From contig CAXRGH010000135.1 in the NCBI GenBank assembly GCA_964230195.1, forward strand, positions 1 through 37,043: 37,043 nt of DNA. The letters run 5' to 3'. The stretch is from CAXRGH01 sp964230195. Its GTDB lineage: Bacteria; Pseudomonadota; Gammaproteobacteria; Enterobacterales; Alteromonadaceae. Both the position numbers and the translations under genes were made by a program. Shown in pieces: positions 22,216 through 31,339 of the stretch; within the stretch, counting starts at the first letter, position 1, and each line of letters opens with the position of its first letter. The notes under the pieces were generated by a model, which saw only the letters and a program-made list of their open reading frames with translations, searched no databases and was not told the DNA's origin.

Positions 22216-24470
22216 CGACACTTGCCTCGCTATTGACTCAACAAGGTACACCCATTGAGTTGTCATACGACACAGATGGACTCAAGAACGCTGAAAATAA
22301 CCAATCCATTCGCTTCATGGATGATGTCATTAGTCGTCGCATTCGCTATACCCGAAATTGGTGTCAAAAACATCAAAAAACTCATTCCTTTGACCATGCC
22401 TTTTTTCCCGAGGAGACAGGGCACAAGACGTTGTTGTATCGGCGAGTAACACTGGATCCTGATGGCCTCAAGATCAGTCCATTTCTAGCTCAAGAAGGTT
22501 ATGTATTTAGCGACGCATTTGAATCTCAAATTATTAATGCCTGTAACGACGCGGTATTACTCTGTGAGGCTGAGCCGATTGCCAGCCCAGGCCCTCGCAT
22601 TATTTACTGTAATAAAGCATACGAAACAATGACCGGTTACTCAGCAGCGGAAATGCTGGGAAATACACCACGTATTTTGCAAGGTGAGCAGTCATCGAAA
22701 TTAGCCATTAAAAACATCGCTATTGCACTACGAAAATGGCAGCCCATCAAACAACATATCGTTAATTATCGTAAAAATGGCGATGCTTTTTGGGTTGAAT
22801 TAAATATTTCGCCGGTTACTGACGAAACAGGATGGTACTCCCATTGGATTTCCATTCAGCGGGATCTATCAATGGAAATAACCCACCAGCAGCATCAGTA
22901 TCACATGCAAAGAATGATGGAACGCAGTGGAGTGGGTACGTGGATTTATGATGGCCAAAAAGAACAGTTTAATTTTGACTGTAATGGTCTCGCATTACTC
23001 AATCTCGATACCGCTCAACACTGCGTTGCCTTGAGCGCTGTCACAGAACAACTCACTAAGCATCACTCATGTGATTTGAAAGCAAAGTTAGACGAAGCCT
23101 TAAACAGTGTATCCGGTTTAGAAATCGTGCTAGCCATGGGTGATGATCCAACAAAATATTTTCAGTTCAAAGGTGAGCGTTATTTTGATGTCACCCAACA
23201 GCACGCGACGTTATCGGGTATCATGTTGGATATTACCAAAGAAAAACAGACGCAACTTGCTTTACAAGAACAGCGCGAGGCGATGATTGAAAACGGTAAA
23301 CTTGCCGCCCTTGGTCGACTTGCTGCTGGTGTCGCCCATGAAATTAACAACCCACTGTCAGTCATCAATGTCATGTTAGATATTCTGGATATCAAATTAC
23401 CTGCGGGCGATATCAACTATCTGCAAGAGCAGCAGTTCTCGACAAAGCTTCGTGATGCGTCTGAGCGAATCGAACAGATAGTGTCGAGTTTATCCGACAT
23501 TTCAAAAGCAAATCGTAAGCGGGATACGGCGGTATCAGTCAATGTCACACGAGTAACCACAGAAACACTAGCACTGTTTCATCAGCTTTATCAGGCAGAT
23601 GGGATTCAGATCATTGATATTATTCCCAACCAACCTGCTTATGTTATGGCGCCACCCGGCACAATCCAACAGGTCATTGTTAATCTCTTAAATAATGCAA
23701 GAGACGCAGTTTCAGGAAACACCAGTAAGCGCATCAGTGTCACCGTTGAGATACTATCAACACACGTCGTGTTGCATGTAAAAGACAATGGAGAAGGGGT
23801 ACCAGAGGCGATCCAGAAAACGTTATACGAACCTTTCGTCACAACGAAACCACCTGGCAAAGGCACTGGGTTAGGGTTATCAATTGTGCATGGGTTGATA
23901 TCATCCTTGGGCGGAAAAATCACCTGCCATTCCGCTGATGTCGGCGCTTATTTTAGTGTTTCACTGCCTTTATGCGAGAGCATCGCAAGTGCATGTGCAG
24001 GTCCACAAGGTATGACAACGATAGGGAACAATCAAAATTCAACTGCATTGCTTACCGCTTCTGGGAGCACAGTGTCATGCCTAGTGGTTGACGACAATCA
24101 ACAACTTGCTCAGTCACTATCATCGTTACTGACGTTGTTAGGTTGTGATACCTGCATAGCTGAGAGTGGTGAGTCTGCGATTCATTTACTTAAAAAGCAG
24201 TCGTTTGATCTCATTTTGACGGATATCAAAATGCCATCAATGGACGGTTGGGCCCTACTGGATATTATCCATAGAGAAAACCTTGCACCTGACAGCTTGT
24301 GCTATGTCATTTCAAGTCTCGGTAATAATGGGTTAAAAGCGCCATCTGTAGACTCAACTCGAGTTAACGGTATTTTGCCTAAACCGGTAAGTCGTACCGA
24401 GCTCATCGGTATTATTGACGCGGTGAAAGAAAATCGACAACAGCAACAAACACTGCAAACAATATCCTAA
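22212..24470 (+). CDS. Hybrid histidine kinase with PAS domains and receiver
   Basis: A 752-residue soluble hybrid kinase. In order: an N-terminal region of about 95 residues; a PAS domain (about 98-225) of LOV-like sequence that reads GNTPRILQG where LOV photoreceptors have the flavin-binding Cys (NCRFLQG); a second PAS-like stretch (230-345); HisKA with GVAHEINNPLSVI (phospho-acceptor His376); HATPase with NLLNNARDAV, DNGEGVP and GKGTGLGLSIV; and a C-terminal receiver with Asp671 in ILTDIKMPSMDG and the Lys in LPKPVS. There are no membrane segments, so it senses inside the cell. ATGA overlap with the lyase-like gene indicates tight coupling. With no own light-sensitive Cys, input could come from PYP or the PAS proteins. 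Confidence 0.88.
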   Translation: MTTLASLLTQQGTPIELSYDTDGLKNAENNQSIRFMDDVISRRIRYTRNWCQKHQKTHSFDHAFFPEETGHKTLLYRRVTLDPDGLKISPFLAQEGYVFSDAFESQIINACNDAVLLCEAEPIASPGPRIIYCNKAYETMTGYSAAEMLGNTPRILQGEQSSKLAIKNIAIALRKWQPIKQHIVNYRKNGDAFWVELNISPVTDETGWYSHWISIQRDLSMEITHQQHQYHMQRMMERSGVGTWIYDGQKEQFNFDCNGLALLNLDTAQHCVALSAVTEQLTKHHSCDLKAKLDEALNSVSGLEIVLAMGDDPTKYFQFKGERYFDVTQQHATLSGIMLDITKEKQTQLALQEQREAMIENGKLAALGRLAAGVAHEINNPLSVINVMLDILDIKLPAGDINYLQEQQFSTKLRDASERIEQIVSSLSDISKANRKRDTAVSVNVTRVTTETLALFHQLYQADGIQIIDIIPNQPAYVMAPPGTIQQVIVNLLNNARDAVSGNTSKRISVTVEILSTHVVLHVKDNGEGVPEAIQKTLYEPFVTTKPPGKGTGLGLSIVHGLISSLGGKITCHSADVGAYFSVSLPLCESIASACAGPQGMTTIGNNQNSTALLTASGSTVSCLVVDDNQQLAQSLSSLLTLLGCDTCIAESGESAIHLLKKQSFDLILTDIKMPSMDGWALLDIIHRENLAPDSLCYVISSLGNNGLKAPSVDSTRVNGILPKPVSRTELIGIIDAVKENRQQQQTLQTIS

Positions 24471-24545
24471 GCTTGTTACAAAGTGTGCGTTAAATCCTAG
24501 GGCATTGTCGACTAATCTTTTGTTAACGTGTGTTTAAGGATAAAC

Positions 24546-25262
24546 ATGAAAATACTGTTAGCAGAAGACGACCCTCAACTTGGCCCCATCATTGCCGACT
24601 ACCTCAATCTCCACGATTTTGAGGTCACTCATGTTGACTGCGGCAAAGACGCCATGAACGCGTTGGCGGAAACCTCCTTTGATGCCATTGTGCTTGATCT
24701 CACACTACCGGATGAAGATGGTCTAGTGATTTTGCGTAAGATTAGACAGTGGCTTGAGACTCCCGTGCTGATTTGCTCCGCAAGAGGGACCGATAATGAT
24801 CGAATTACCGGCCTAGAATTCGGTGCTCGCGACTACTTAACCAAACCCTTCGCGTCAAAAGAATTGGTGTTGCGACTGCGCAATCTTGTCAACGGCGTGA
24901 GCCAATCTCACAATAAGCCTGCCCAAGATATTGAGTTTGGTCCCTTCCGCCTCGATCAACAGAAAAAACAACTGATTAATACTCAAATAGACAGTAGTAT
25001 TCCCTTGACGCCAAAAGAATACGGGTTGCTTCTCATTATGGGACGTCGTCCCGGTCATGTGTTTTCCCGTAGTGATCTTATTGATGGCCTTCCACAACTT
25101 GAAGGTCCAGAAACCTTACGTGCAATTGACATACTGATCAGCCGACTTCGACGGAAAATTGAAACGGATGCAAGGGCGCCTCAATACATCAAAACCGTCA
25201 CTGGATTTGGCTATAAACTCAGCACTCACAACTGCCTATCTACTGCAATAGACGACGCCTAG
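24546..25262 (+). CDS. OmpR/PhoB-type response regulator
   Basis: A 238-residue transcription regulator. The receiver spans residues 1-115 with acidic pocket EDD (7-9), phospho-acceptor Asp51 in VLDLTLPDEDG, and Lys in LTKPF. A winged-helix DNA-binding domain follows at about 130-230 (LTPKEYGLLLIM, then ISRLRRKIE and IKTVTGFGYKL). Start at ATG 24546, five bases after AAGGA. It lies 75 bases after the hybrid kinase and is the last rightward gene of the PYP operon, so it is the probable output. Its stop is 4 bases from the end of the convergent ligase remnant. Confidence 0.9.
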   Translation: MKILLAEDDPQLGPIIADYLNLHDFEVTHVDCGKDAMNALAETSFDAIVLDLTLPDEDGLVILRKIRQWLETPVLICSARGTDNDRITGLEFGARDYLTKPFASKELVLRLRNLVNGVSQSHNKPAQDIEFGPFRLDQQKKQLINTQIDSSIPLTPKEYGLLLIMGRRPGHVFSRSDLIDGLPQLEGPETLRAIDILISRLRRKIETDARAPQYIKTVTGFGYKLSTHNCLSTAIDDA

Positions 25263-25266
25263 CGGC

Positions 25267-25581
25267 TTACCAATCGCCCACTTTTCCCATACTGTTAGCG
25301 GGTATCTTGTCACCAAGCACAACATGACTGAAAGAGACGTGAGGGCAATCCTGTTTCAGTTGTGACTGAAAAGCTTCCATATCAAACTGGGTATGCAATG
25401 TAGGGACGACGAACAAATGTAGCTCAGAGAGTCCAGACTGCTCAAAGACTTTTACTGCACAATCAGACACGGTGGACAAACCCAACACTTGGCCTTTAAC
25501 CTCAGACAGTGATACGTTCTTTCCATTAATCTGAATCTTTTTATCATTTTGCGCTAAACATTTTATGTTATTGAAGTGTAG
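25267..25581 (-). pseudogene. C-terminal remnant of an AMP-forming acyl-CoA ligase (possibly 4-coumarate-CoA ligase)
   Basis: Only the C-terminal domain of an ANL-superfamily ligase remains: an open stretch of 104 codons bounded upstream by an in-frame TAA (25584-25582). It shows the hinge-like IQINGKNVSLSEV, a core CAVKVFEQSG, HLFVVPTL, and a natural ending IPANSMGKVGDW with the A10 catalytic Lys. The AMP-binding N-terminal 350-400 residues are absent; the upstream DNA up to 25749 is AT-rich with nothing recognisable. No credible start is seen; a GTG at 25488 lies inside the domain. Such a ligase makes p-coumaroyl-CoA for PYP, so its place beside the PYP operon suggests a decayed pcl gene, but the family cannot be fixed from this domain. 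Confidence 0.65.
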
Positions 25582-25728
25582 TTAATTTTTGCTATTTTTC
25601 CACCTTGATACAGCAAGCAAACAGAGAACATTTACGTTGGATATGGCATTTTGATAGCCCATCTTTTAAGCATTAATTCGTCGCCATGAAAAGGTCAATT
25701 AACACATGCTTCCAGCTTCTAAAGCGCT

Positions 25729-25765
25729 AAGCCGCACATCCCAATTGGGCTATGCTTGTGCGGCT
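25729..25765 (-). terminator. Hairpin containing the ybiT stop codon
   Basis: On the minus strand AGCCGCACA (25765-25757), which is part of the last codons of ybiT, pairs with TGTGCGGCT (25737-25729). The loop holds the TAG stop and a further palindrome CCCAATTGGG. No T-run follows directly. It probably ends or protects the ybiT message. Confidence 0.55.
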
Positions 25766-27345
25766 TTCACCTGTAAATACGCCTCGTAACTTCCCTTGAA
25801 ATCAACGATTCCCTCTGGCGTTAAATCGATAATGCGGTTAGCCAATGAAGAAACAAACTGTCTATCATGGCTGACAAAGAATAAGGTCCCTTCATAATGC
25901 TCTAGTGCGAGGTTGAGACTCTCAATCGATTCCATATCCAAGTGGTTAGTAGGTTCATCCATGATAATCACATTAGGAGCAGCCATCATAATTTTGCCAA
26001 ATAGCATACGCCCTTGTTCTCCACCTGAAATCACTTTGACTGACTTAGTGATATCCGACTGGGAGAACAGTAAACGCCCAAGAATACTGCGGACGGTTTG
26101 GTCGTCATGATGAGGCTGACGCCATTGGGTCATCCACTCGAAAAGGTTCATATCCTCTTCAAAGTCTGCGGAATGGTCTTGGGCATAGTAGCCAACATTG
26201 ACATTTTCAGACCACTTAAATTCACCCGAGGACGGTGCGTATTCGTCAAGTAAGGTGCGAACAAGTGTTGTTTTACCAGCACCGTTTTGTCCAATAATGG
26301 CAACCCGTTCACCGACCTCAAAAATTCCTGACAGGCCAGAGAAAACATCCCCTTCTTCAAACCCTTTGCTTAAATTTTCCACTTCAAGAATATTGCGGAA
26401 TAGCTTCTTCTGTTGATTGAAGCGAATATACGGATTCACACGGCTTGATGCTTTGACTTCTTCTAACTGAATTTTGTCAATCTGCTTCGCACGTGAGGTT
26501 GCTTGTTTTGCTTTTGACGCATTGGCAGAGAAACGACTCACAAACTGCTGAAGCTCAGCAATCTGAGCTTTTTTCTTTGCATTATCCGCCAGTAAACGTT
26601 CTCTTGCTTGAGTCGCGGCAAACATGTATTCATCGTAATTCCCAGGGAATACACGCAATTCACCATAATCAAGATCCGCCATATGTGTGCACACCGAATT
26701 CAAGAAATGTCTGTCGTGAGAAATGATGATCATGGTTGAGTGACGCTCATTTAGCAGATCTTCTAACCAAGCAATAGTATCAATATCCAAGTTGTTGGTA
26801 GGCTCGTCCAGTAACAGGATGTCAGGTTCAGAGAATAAAGCTTGAGCTAGTAGCACACGGAGCTTCCAGCCAGGCGCAACCTCAGACATTAAGCCATAGT
26901 GTTGTTCAAGGGGAATACCAGCACCCAGCAATAACTCGCCAGCGCGAGACTCTGCACTGTAACCGTCCATTTCGGCGTACTGTGATTCAAGTTCCGCAGC
27001 GCGCATACCATCTTCTTCACTCATTTCTGCTTTCGCATAGATAGCATCACGCTCTTCTTTGACCGCCCACATCTCTTTATGCCCCATGACAACCGTATCA
27101 ATGACTGAGAAATTTTCAAAGGCAAACTGATCCTGATTCAACTTTCCAACACGTTCATTCACATCCACAGAAACATTTCCGCCGGATGGCTCGAGCTCAC
27201 CACTCAATATTTTCATAAACGTTGACTTACCGCAGCCGTTAGCACCAATCAGACCGTAACGATTGCCGTTACCAAACTTGACGGAGATGTTTTCAAATAG
27301 CGGCTTTGCACCAAACTGCATGGTGATATTAGCGGTTGTAATCAC
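25750..27345 (-). CDS. ybiT: ABC-F ATPase YbiT
   Basis: A 531-residue cytoplasmic ABC-F protein, almost the same length as E. coli YbiT (530) and very similar throughout. It has two ATPase domains: Walker A sites GANGCGKST near residue 40 and GQNGAGKTT near 355, Walker B ILLLDEPTNNLD and VIIMDEPTNHLD, the second signature SGGEQGRML, and a degenerate first signature in VAPGWKLRVLLAQ. The linker (about 240-305) contains the charged RFSANASKAKQATSRAKQI typical of the group. ABC-F proteins act on ribosomes, resolving stalled states. The start is a GTG at 27345, preceded by AGGAAGGA at good spacing. It is a single-gene unit by spacing. Confidence 0.93.
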   Translation of the reverse strand: MITTANITMQFGAKPLFENISVKFGNGNRYGLIGANGCGKSTFMKILSGELEPSGGNVSVDVNERVGKLNQDQFAFENFSVIDTVVMGHKEMWAVKEERDAIYAKAEMSEEDGMRAAELESQYAEMDGYSAESRAGELLLGAGIPLEQHYGLMSEVAPGWKLRVLLAQALFSEPDILLLDEPTNNLDIDTIAWLEDLLNERHSTMIIISHDRHFLNSVCTHMADLDYGELRVFPGNYDEYMFAATQARERLLADNAKKKAQIAELQQFVSRFSANASKAKQATSRAKQIDKIQLEEVKASSRVNPYIRFNQQKKLFRNILEVENLSKGFEEGDVFSGLSGIFEVGERVAIIGQNGAGKTTLVRTLLDEYAPSSGEFKWSENVNVGYYAQDHSADFEEDMNLFEWMTQWRQPHHDDQTVRSILGRLLFSQSDITKSVKVISGGEQGRMLFGKIMMAAPNVIIMDEPTNHLDMESIESLNLALEHYEGTLFFVSHDRQFVSSLANRIIDLTPEGIVDFKGSYEAYLQVKAAQA

Positions 27346-27434
27346 TGTGTTGTCCTTCCTAATAGGGGGGTCAAAATTTAGGCCGCTATGCTACGCCTTT
27401 ACGTCACCAAATGCTATGAAAATATGGCGACAAT

Positions 27435-28835
27435 TTACCCAGGAGGACTGGCTAACTTAAGAAAGCCAAATTGACCATCATCCACTGCAACCACAGCCTC
27501 GCCCGCAGGTGTAATGGTGATGTCTTCACCAGCCCAGTCACCATTGCCTTCCGAACCATAGGTGGCCTGCCATTGCTGTACACCGTCACTGGCAAATTTC
27601 ACCAGATAGACTTGCCATTCGTCTGAACAATCAACGGGGGAATCATTGCATTGTGAATATGCTGCGTACTCGTCACCTGTTCCTGCCACAATAACCACGC
27701 CACCATCTGCGGTAACAGCGGCTCCCCACACTTCATCATGTATGTAAGTGCCGTCATAGTTGCGCGGATTACCGACTTTTCGTTCCCATAACTTAACGCC
27801 GTCTGAATTGAGTTTTATGGTGTAGGTATCCCAGTTCAAGGTACCTGACAATGTATGTCCGCTGACGTAAACATCGCCTGCGTCTGTGACCGCAAGCGCA
27901 AATAAATGATCGGGTTGGTTGCCACCGTAGACGTTAGACCATTCCAGCGCTAAGGTTTGCTCATTGAAACTCGCTACTGCATAGTCCTCCGCCCCCGCGG
28001 TTAATCCGGCAATAACCAGCTTTCCTTGCGAACGCCCAATTCGATAGCCGTGGGACATATACTGATTCAAATCTATCCCCGGCTTGGTTTGTAACACTTC
28101 CCCCTGTTTGTCCACCAGCATAAAGAGTCCCTTGCCTTCGGTATAAAACGTATTACCCGGGTCTTCCGCATCGGTATAGCCAACAAGGGCATAGCCCCCG
28201 TCTGTTGCAATAGCATGTTCGATAGCATTGGTACCTGAGAGGTTATACGTTTTTTGTAATATTACGCTGCCATCTGACTTGGACAGCTTTATTAGGGTAC
28301 TGGCTCGGTTAAGAGCGCCAACAATCACGTAACTGTCCGCTTCCTCAATAGCTGAATTTCCTAAATTATGCCCACGTTCACCTAATATCCGACGCCACTG
28401 CTGATTGCCTGAACTGTCAACTTTGATAACCATCAGTTTTGCGCGTGATCCGGTTTCGGCGATGTAGCCAGTTTCACCAATCTGCAGAAAACCTCCATCT
28501 TGCGTATACATGATGAAATGGCCATGGGACTCCTCTTCAGTGCCACTGTGTGAGCGATACCAGACTCTCTCCGGTTGCTTTGTCAATGTATTCGCACTGT
28601 CTGTGTTGGTGTCGTCTGTGTTGGTGTCGTCCGTGCTGGTATCGTCCGTGTTAGTGTCGTCCGTGCTGGTATCGTCTGAACTGGTATCGTCCGATGAGCC
28701 ATCAACAACTATCGCCATTTGAGAGTTATCATCATCCATTTCTGTGTCGCCATCTCCCGAACCACAACCCCCTAGGATTAACGCCAATACAAGCATTAGA
28801 AACAGTCTCTCAACAGATAACATTAATGGCTTCAT
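27435..28835 (-). CDS. Lipoprotein with Asp/Thr-rich repeat linker and beta-propeller-like domain
   Basis: A 466-residue exported lipoprotein. The signal peptide ends in ILGGC, a good lipobox, with Cys near residue 23. An acidic linker follows with five-residue repeats (DDTST, DDTNT). From about residue 90 the protein is built of repeats such as MVIKVDSSGNQQWRRILG, TIKLNSDGVKLWERKVG and LVKFASDGVQQWQATYGSEG. These are delta-60/bacterial propeller-like units known from secreted or cell-surface proteins. No enzyme motif is seen. Start at the second ATG (28835), because GAGAG lies eight bases upstream; a start five codons earlier is possible. The gene stands alone between ybiT and the symporter's terminator. 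Confidence 0.75.
   Translation of the reverse strand: MKPLMLSVERLFLMLVLALILGGCGSGDGDTEMDDDNSQMAIVVDGSSDDTSSDDTSTDDTNTDDTSTDDTNTDDTNTDSANTLTKQPERVWYRSHSGTEEESHGHFIMYTQDGGFLQIGETGYIAETGSRAKLMVIKVDSSGNQQWRRILGERGHNLGNSAIEEADSYVIVGALNRASTLIKLSKSDGSVILQKTYNLSGTNAIEHAIATDGGYALVGYTDAEDPGNTFYTEGKGLFMLVDKQGEVLQTKPGIDLNQYMSHGYRIGRSQGKLVIAGLTAGAEDYAVASFNEQTLALEWSNVYGGNQPDHLFALAVTDAGDVYVSGHTLSGTLNWDTYTIKLNSDGVKLWERKVGNPRNYDGTYIHDEVWGAAVTADGGVVIVAGTGDEYAAYSQCNDSPVDCSDEWQVYLVKFASDGVQQWQATYGSEGNGDWAGEDITITPAGEAVVAVDDGQFGFLKLASPPG
28587..28692 (-). repeat. 15-bp coding tandem repeat in the lipoprotein linker
   Basis: About seven degenerate copies of a 15-base unit encode DDTSS, DDTST, DDTNT, DDTST, DDTNT, DDTNT and DSANT. 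Because the unit is a multiple of three, copy-number change would lengthen or shorten the linker without a frameshift. The unit is GT-rich on the plus strand (GTGTTGGTGTCGTC). Confidence 0.8.
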
Positions 28836-28916
28836 AACAATGACTCTCATCCACAGAAGGTGAAGAGATCATGGGCTCAGAATTCCGTTTAGCCAATACA
28901 ACTTTTGGTTGATGCC

Positions 28917-28942
28917 ATAAAAAAAGGAGCCTGATGGCTCCT
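28917..28942 (-). terminator. Rho-independent terminator of the sodium/solute symporter
   Basis: On the minus strand AGGAGCC (28942-28936) pairs with GGCTCCT (28931-28925) around a 4-base loop and runs into a T-tract, located 19 bases after the symporter stop. Confidence 0.88.
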
Positions 28943-28961
28943 TTCATTCAACATAAAATAA

Positions 28962-30524
28962 CTACCACCATGTGTAGTAGAAGGCAACCAATATCATAGC
29001 AACTGCAATGCCAGATACATTAAACCCTTTACTGGTTGCAAACTGAATGTCGCTGAGATCAACGGCATGTTTGTGATTGTCTTTAGTTTCTAAGAGTGAG
29101 ACCACTACCGCTAAGGCAACACACAAGACAAACACTAAGCCAACTCGATCCATAAAGGGCAATTCAGGAACAAAGGTTCTGAATAAAATAGAGAACACGA
29201 ACGAACCCAGTGCCGCTAATAAGCCAGCATTGGCAGTGGCCCGTTTCCAAAACATACCCAGTAGGAATAGCGCCACAATGCCCGGCGTAAAGAAGCCTGT
29301 GAATTCTTGGATGTACTGGAACGCTTGATCAAATTGTCCTAGCAATGGCTTGGCTGCAATCATGGCAATAATTAACGCAGAAGCACTGACAATTCGACCC
29401 ACAGTGACATAGTGCTGTTGCGATTTATCCGACACTTTATTTTTGTATAAATCCATAGTGAAAATGGTCGCGATACTATTGGTCATTGACGCAACAGATG
29501 ACACGATAGCCGCAATCAAGGCCGCGAAAATCAAACCTTTCAAGCCCTCAGGCATCATATTCATTAGTTCAGGATAAGCACGATCAGGACGGTCTAGATC
29601 GGGTACCAAGAGATAAGCGGCTATGCCCGGCAATACCACAATCAGCGGCATCAATAGTTTTAAGAAGGCGGCAAATGCAATGCCTTTCTGACCTTCTTTA
29701 AGGTCTTTCGCTGCTAAAGTTCTTTGGATGATGTATTGATTGAAGCCCCAGTAAGAAAGATTCATTATCCACATGCCGCCAACTAAAACAGATAACCCGG
29801 GTAAATCAACATAGTGAGGGCTATCAGGTGAGAGGATCATATCGAACTTATCCGGTGCCTGGCGGGTCAACTCACCAAACCCCGCAAGCATACCTTCACC
29901 TTGACCAATCAGGTCCAGCGCCATGTAGGACAAGAACAAACCACCGAATACTAAAAGTACAACTTGAATAATGTCAGTAAACGCAACGGCTTTTAGCCCA
30001 CCATACAGGGAGTATGCGAGGGAAAACGCCCCAAGGAAGATCATACCATACAGCATATCCACACCCGTGATGGTATTAATGGCTAATGCTCCTAACCATA
30101 AGATGGCTGTCAGGTTCACGAAAACGTAAACACCTAACCAGAAAATGGCCATTGTCGTTCTGACTCTATGGTCAAACCGTTGTTCTAAAAATTGCGGCAT
30201 GGTGTAGATTTCGCGTTTTAAGAAAATCGGTAAACAGTACTTACCCACGATGATTAGGGTGATTGCCGCCATCCATTCATAGGAAGCTATTGCCAGACCA
30301 ATTTTGTATCCTGATCCTGACATACCAATAATTTGCTCAGCCGATATATTCGCTGCAATCAAGGATGCGCCAATCGCCCACCAAGGCAAACTATTTCCGG
30401 CGAGGAAGTAATCATTGGTATTTTTCTCATGACCGGCTTTTTCTCTTGAGATGTAACTGGCAATGGCGATTAAGCCCACCACATATAAGATGAATACAGT
30501 AATGTCTAATGACGACAAATTCAT
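28962..30524 (-). CDS. Sodium/solute symporter, SSS (sugar-type) family
   Basis: A 520-residue inner-membrane protein with about 14 hydrophobic segments. Sodium:solute symporter blocks are the opening LDITVFILYVVGLIAIASY, NDYFLAGNSLPWWAIGASL, NISAEQIIGMSGSGY and LYGGLKAVAFTDIIQV. These match the vSGLT-like sugar branch, known to import glucose or galactose with sodium; the substrate is not visible. Start at ATG 30524, supported by AGGGAG about ten bases upstream; the in-frame extension of 17 codons has no support. A terminator follows. No partner sugar enzymes lie next to it, and the 287 bases upstream show no recognisable promoter. Confidence 0.88.
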   Translation of the reverse strand: MNLSSLDITVFILYVVGLIAIASYISREKAGHEKNTNDYFLAGNSLPWWAIGASLIAANISAEQIIGMSGSGYKIGLAIASYEWMAAITLIIVGKYCLPIFLKREIYTMPQFLEQRFDHRVRTTMAIFWLGVYVFVNLTAILWLGALAINTITGVDMLYGMIFLGAFSLAYSLYGGLKAVAFTDIIQVVLLVFGGLFLSYMALDLIGQGEGMLAGFGELTRQAPDKFDMILSPDSPHYVDLPGLSVLVGGMWIMNLSYWGFNQYIIQRTLAAKDLKEGQKGIAFAAFLKLLMPLIVVLPGIAAYLLVPDLDRPDRAYPELMNMMPEGLKGLIFAALIAAIVSSVASMTNSIATIFTMDLYKNKVSDKSQQHYVTVGRIVSASALIIAMIAAKPLLGQFDQAFQYIQEFTGFFTPGIVALFLLGMFWKRATANAGLLAALGSFVFSILFRTFVPELPFMDRVGLVFVLCVALAVVVSLLETKDNHKHAVDLSDIQFATSKGFNVSGIAVAMILVAFYYTWW

Positions 30525-30811
30525 TGCTAACTCCCTTGTATATTGCATAAAGCATTTTTTAGTTTTTATTTTCAATGCATTAGGATATTCACAAGCAGTC
30601 TTAGCACCACTGATACAACACCATGAGCATTTAACATGTTTATAACATCATTCACATATGCATTCATCCGAAAAATAAGAAAGTTACGGTGAACGGGGCC
30701 TTTTTCGCGACAGAAATCTACCGAACCATGGCACAGATTAAGGAAGCGAAAAGCAGTGTTGATGGTCAGTGAACCGTTCAGCGTTAAATGGTCAATCCAA
30801 ATTCGCCGGTC

Positions 30812-31045
30812 TTAGTACATCACAATCAGAACAATCATGCCGTAGATCGCGGCGGCCTGAACACCAACGATACTGAGAATGATGCGCTCATCTTCATGGG
30901 CCTTTTGACGAAGTAACGGACGTTTGCCTCGGGTAATGAGCCAATAGGGGATGGCAGCCAAATAGTAACAAACACGAAAGAAAAGGAATTCGAGAAATGT
31001 CCAGATGAGGTTGCCCAAAGGTGCAAGAAGGAATTTAAATGTCAT
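30812..31045 (-). CDS. Small membrane protein of unknown function
   Basis: A 77-residue protein with two hydrophobic stretches (about 3-37 and 55-77) around a basic loop (TRGKRPLLRQKAHEDER). A likely ribosome-binding site (AAGGA) lies about ten bases before the ATG at 31045. Family not recognised. It stands alone, with about 290 bases of featureless DNA on each side; the 294 bases to the next gene contain only a short CTTCC/GGAAG hairpin at about 31256-31272. Confidence 0.55.
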   Translation of the reverse strand: MTFKFLLAPLGNLIWTFLEFLFFRVCYYLAAIPYWLITRGKRPLLRQKAHEDERIILSIVGVQAAAIYGMIVLIVMY

Positions 31046-31339
31046 GTGAGTTACGTCCTTGTTGTTATCACCCTAACAGCAACACATTTATCACCGACTT
31101 CATTAGGACATTAATGAAACTCGAGAATACGTATTTATTGCCGAAGTGTCGACAATTTTTTCCACATCAGAGCATCAAGAGCAATGATTGAATTAGCAAA
31201 AAACTTCCGAGCACCTGATGATTAAAGCTGTTTACAAGCTCAGATAGTTGATACACTTCCGTCAACAGGAAGCGTCACTTCCATCTGTTCATCATTGCTC
31301 TGTCATTACGGATTAAGATTTACGAGTTTGAGGATTACT

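Noticed and set aside
25750..27345. ABC-F protein considered as an antibiotic resistance factor or as EttA
   Set aside because: Length (531) and sequence match the housekeeping YbiT branch closely, not resistance ABC-F proteins or the 555-residue EttA.
28510..28722. Plus-strand frame encoding repeated VLVSS units opposite the lipoprotein linker
   Set aside because: It is the antisense reading of the DDT repeat; no ribosome-binding site or independent support.
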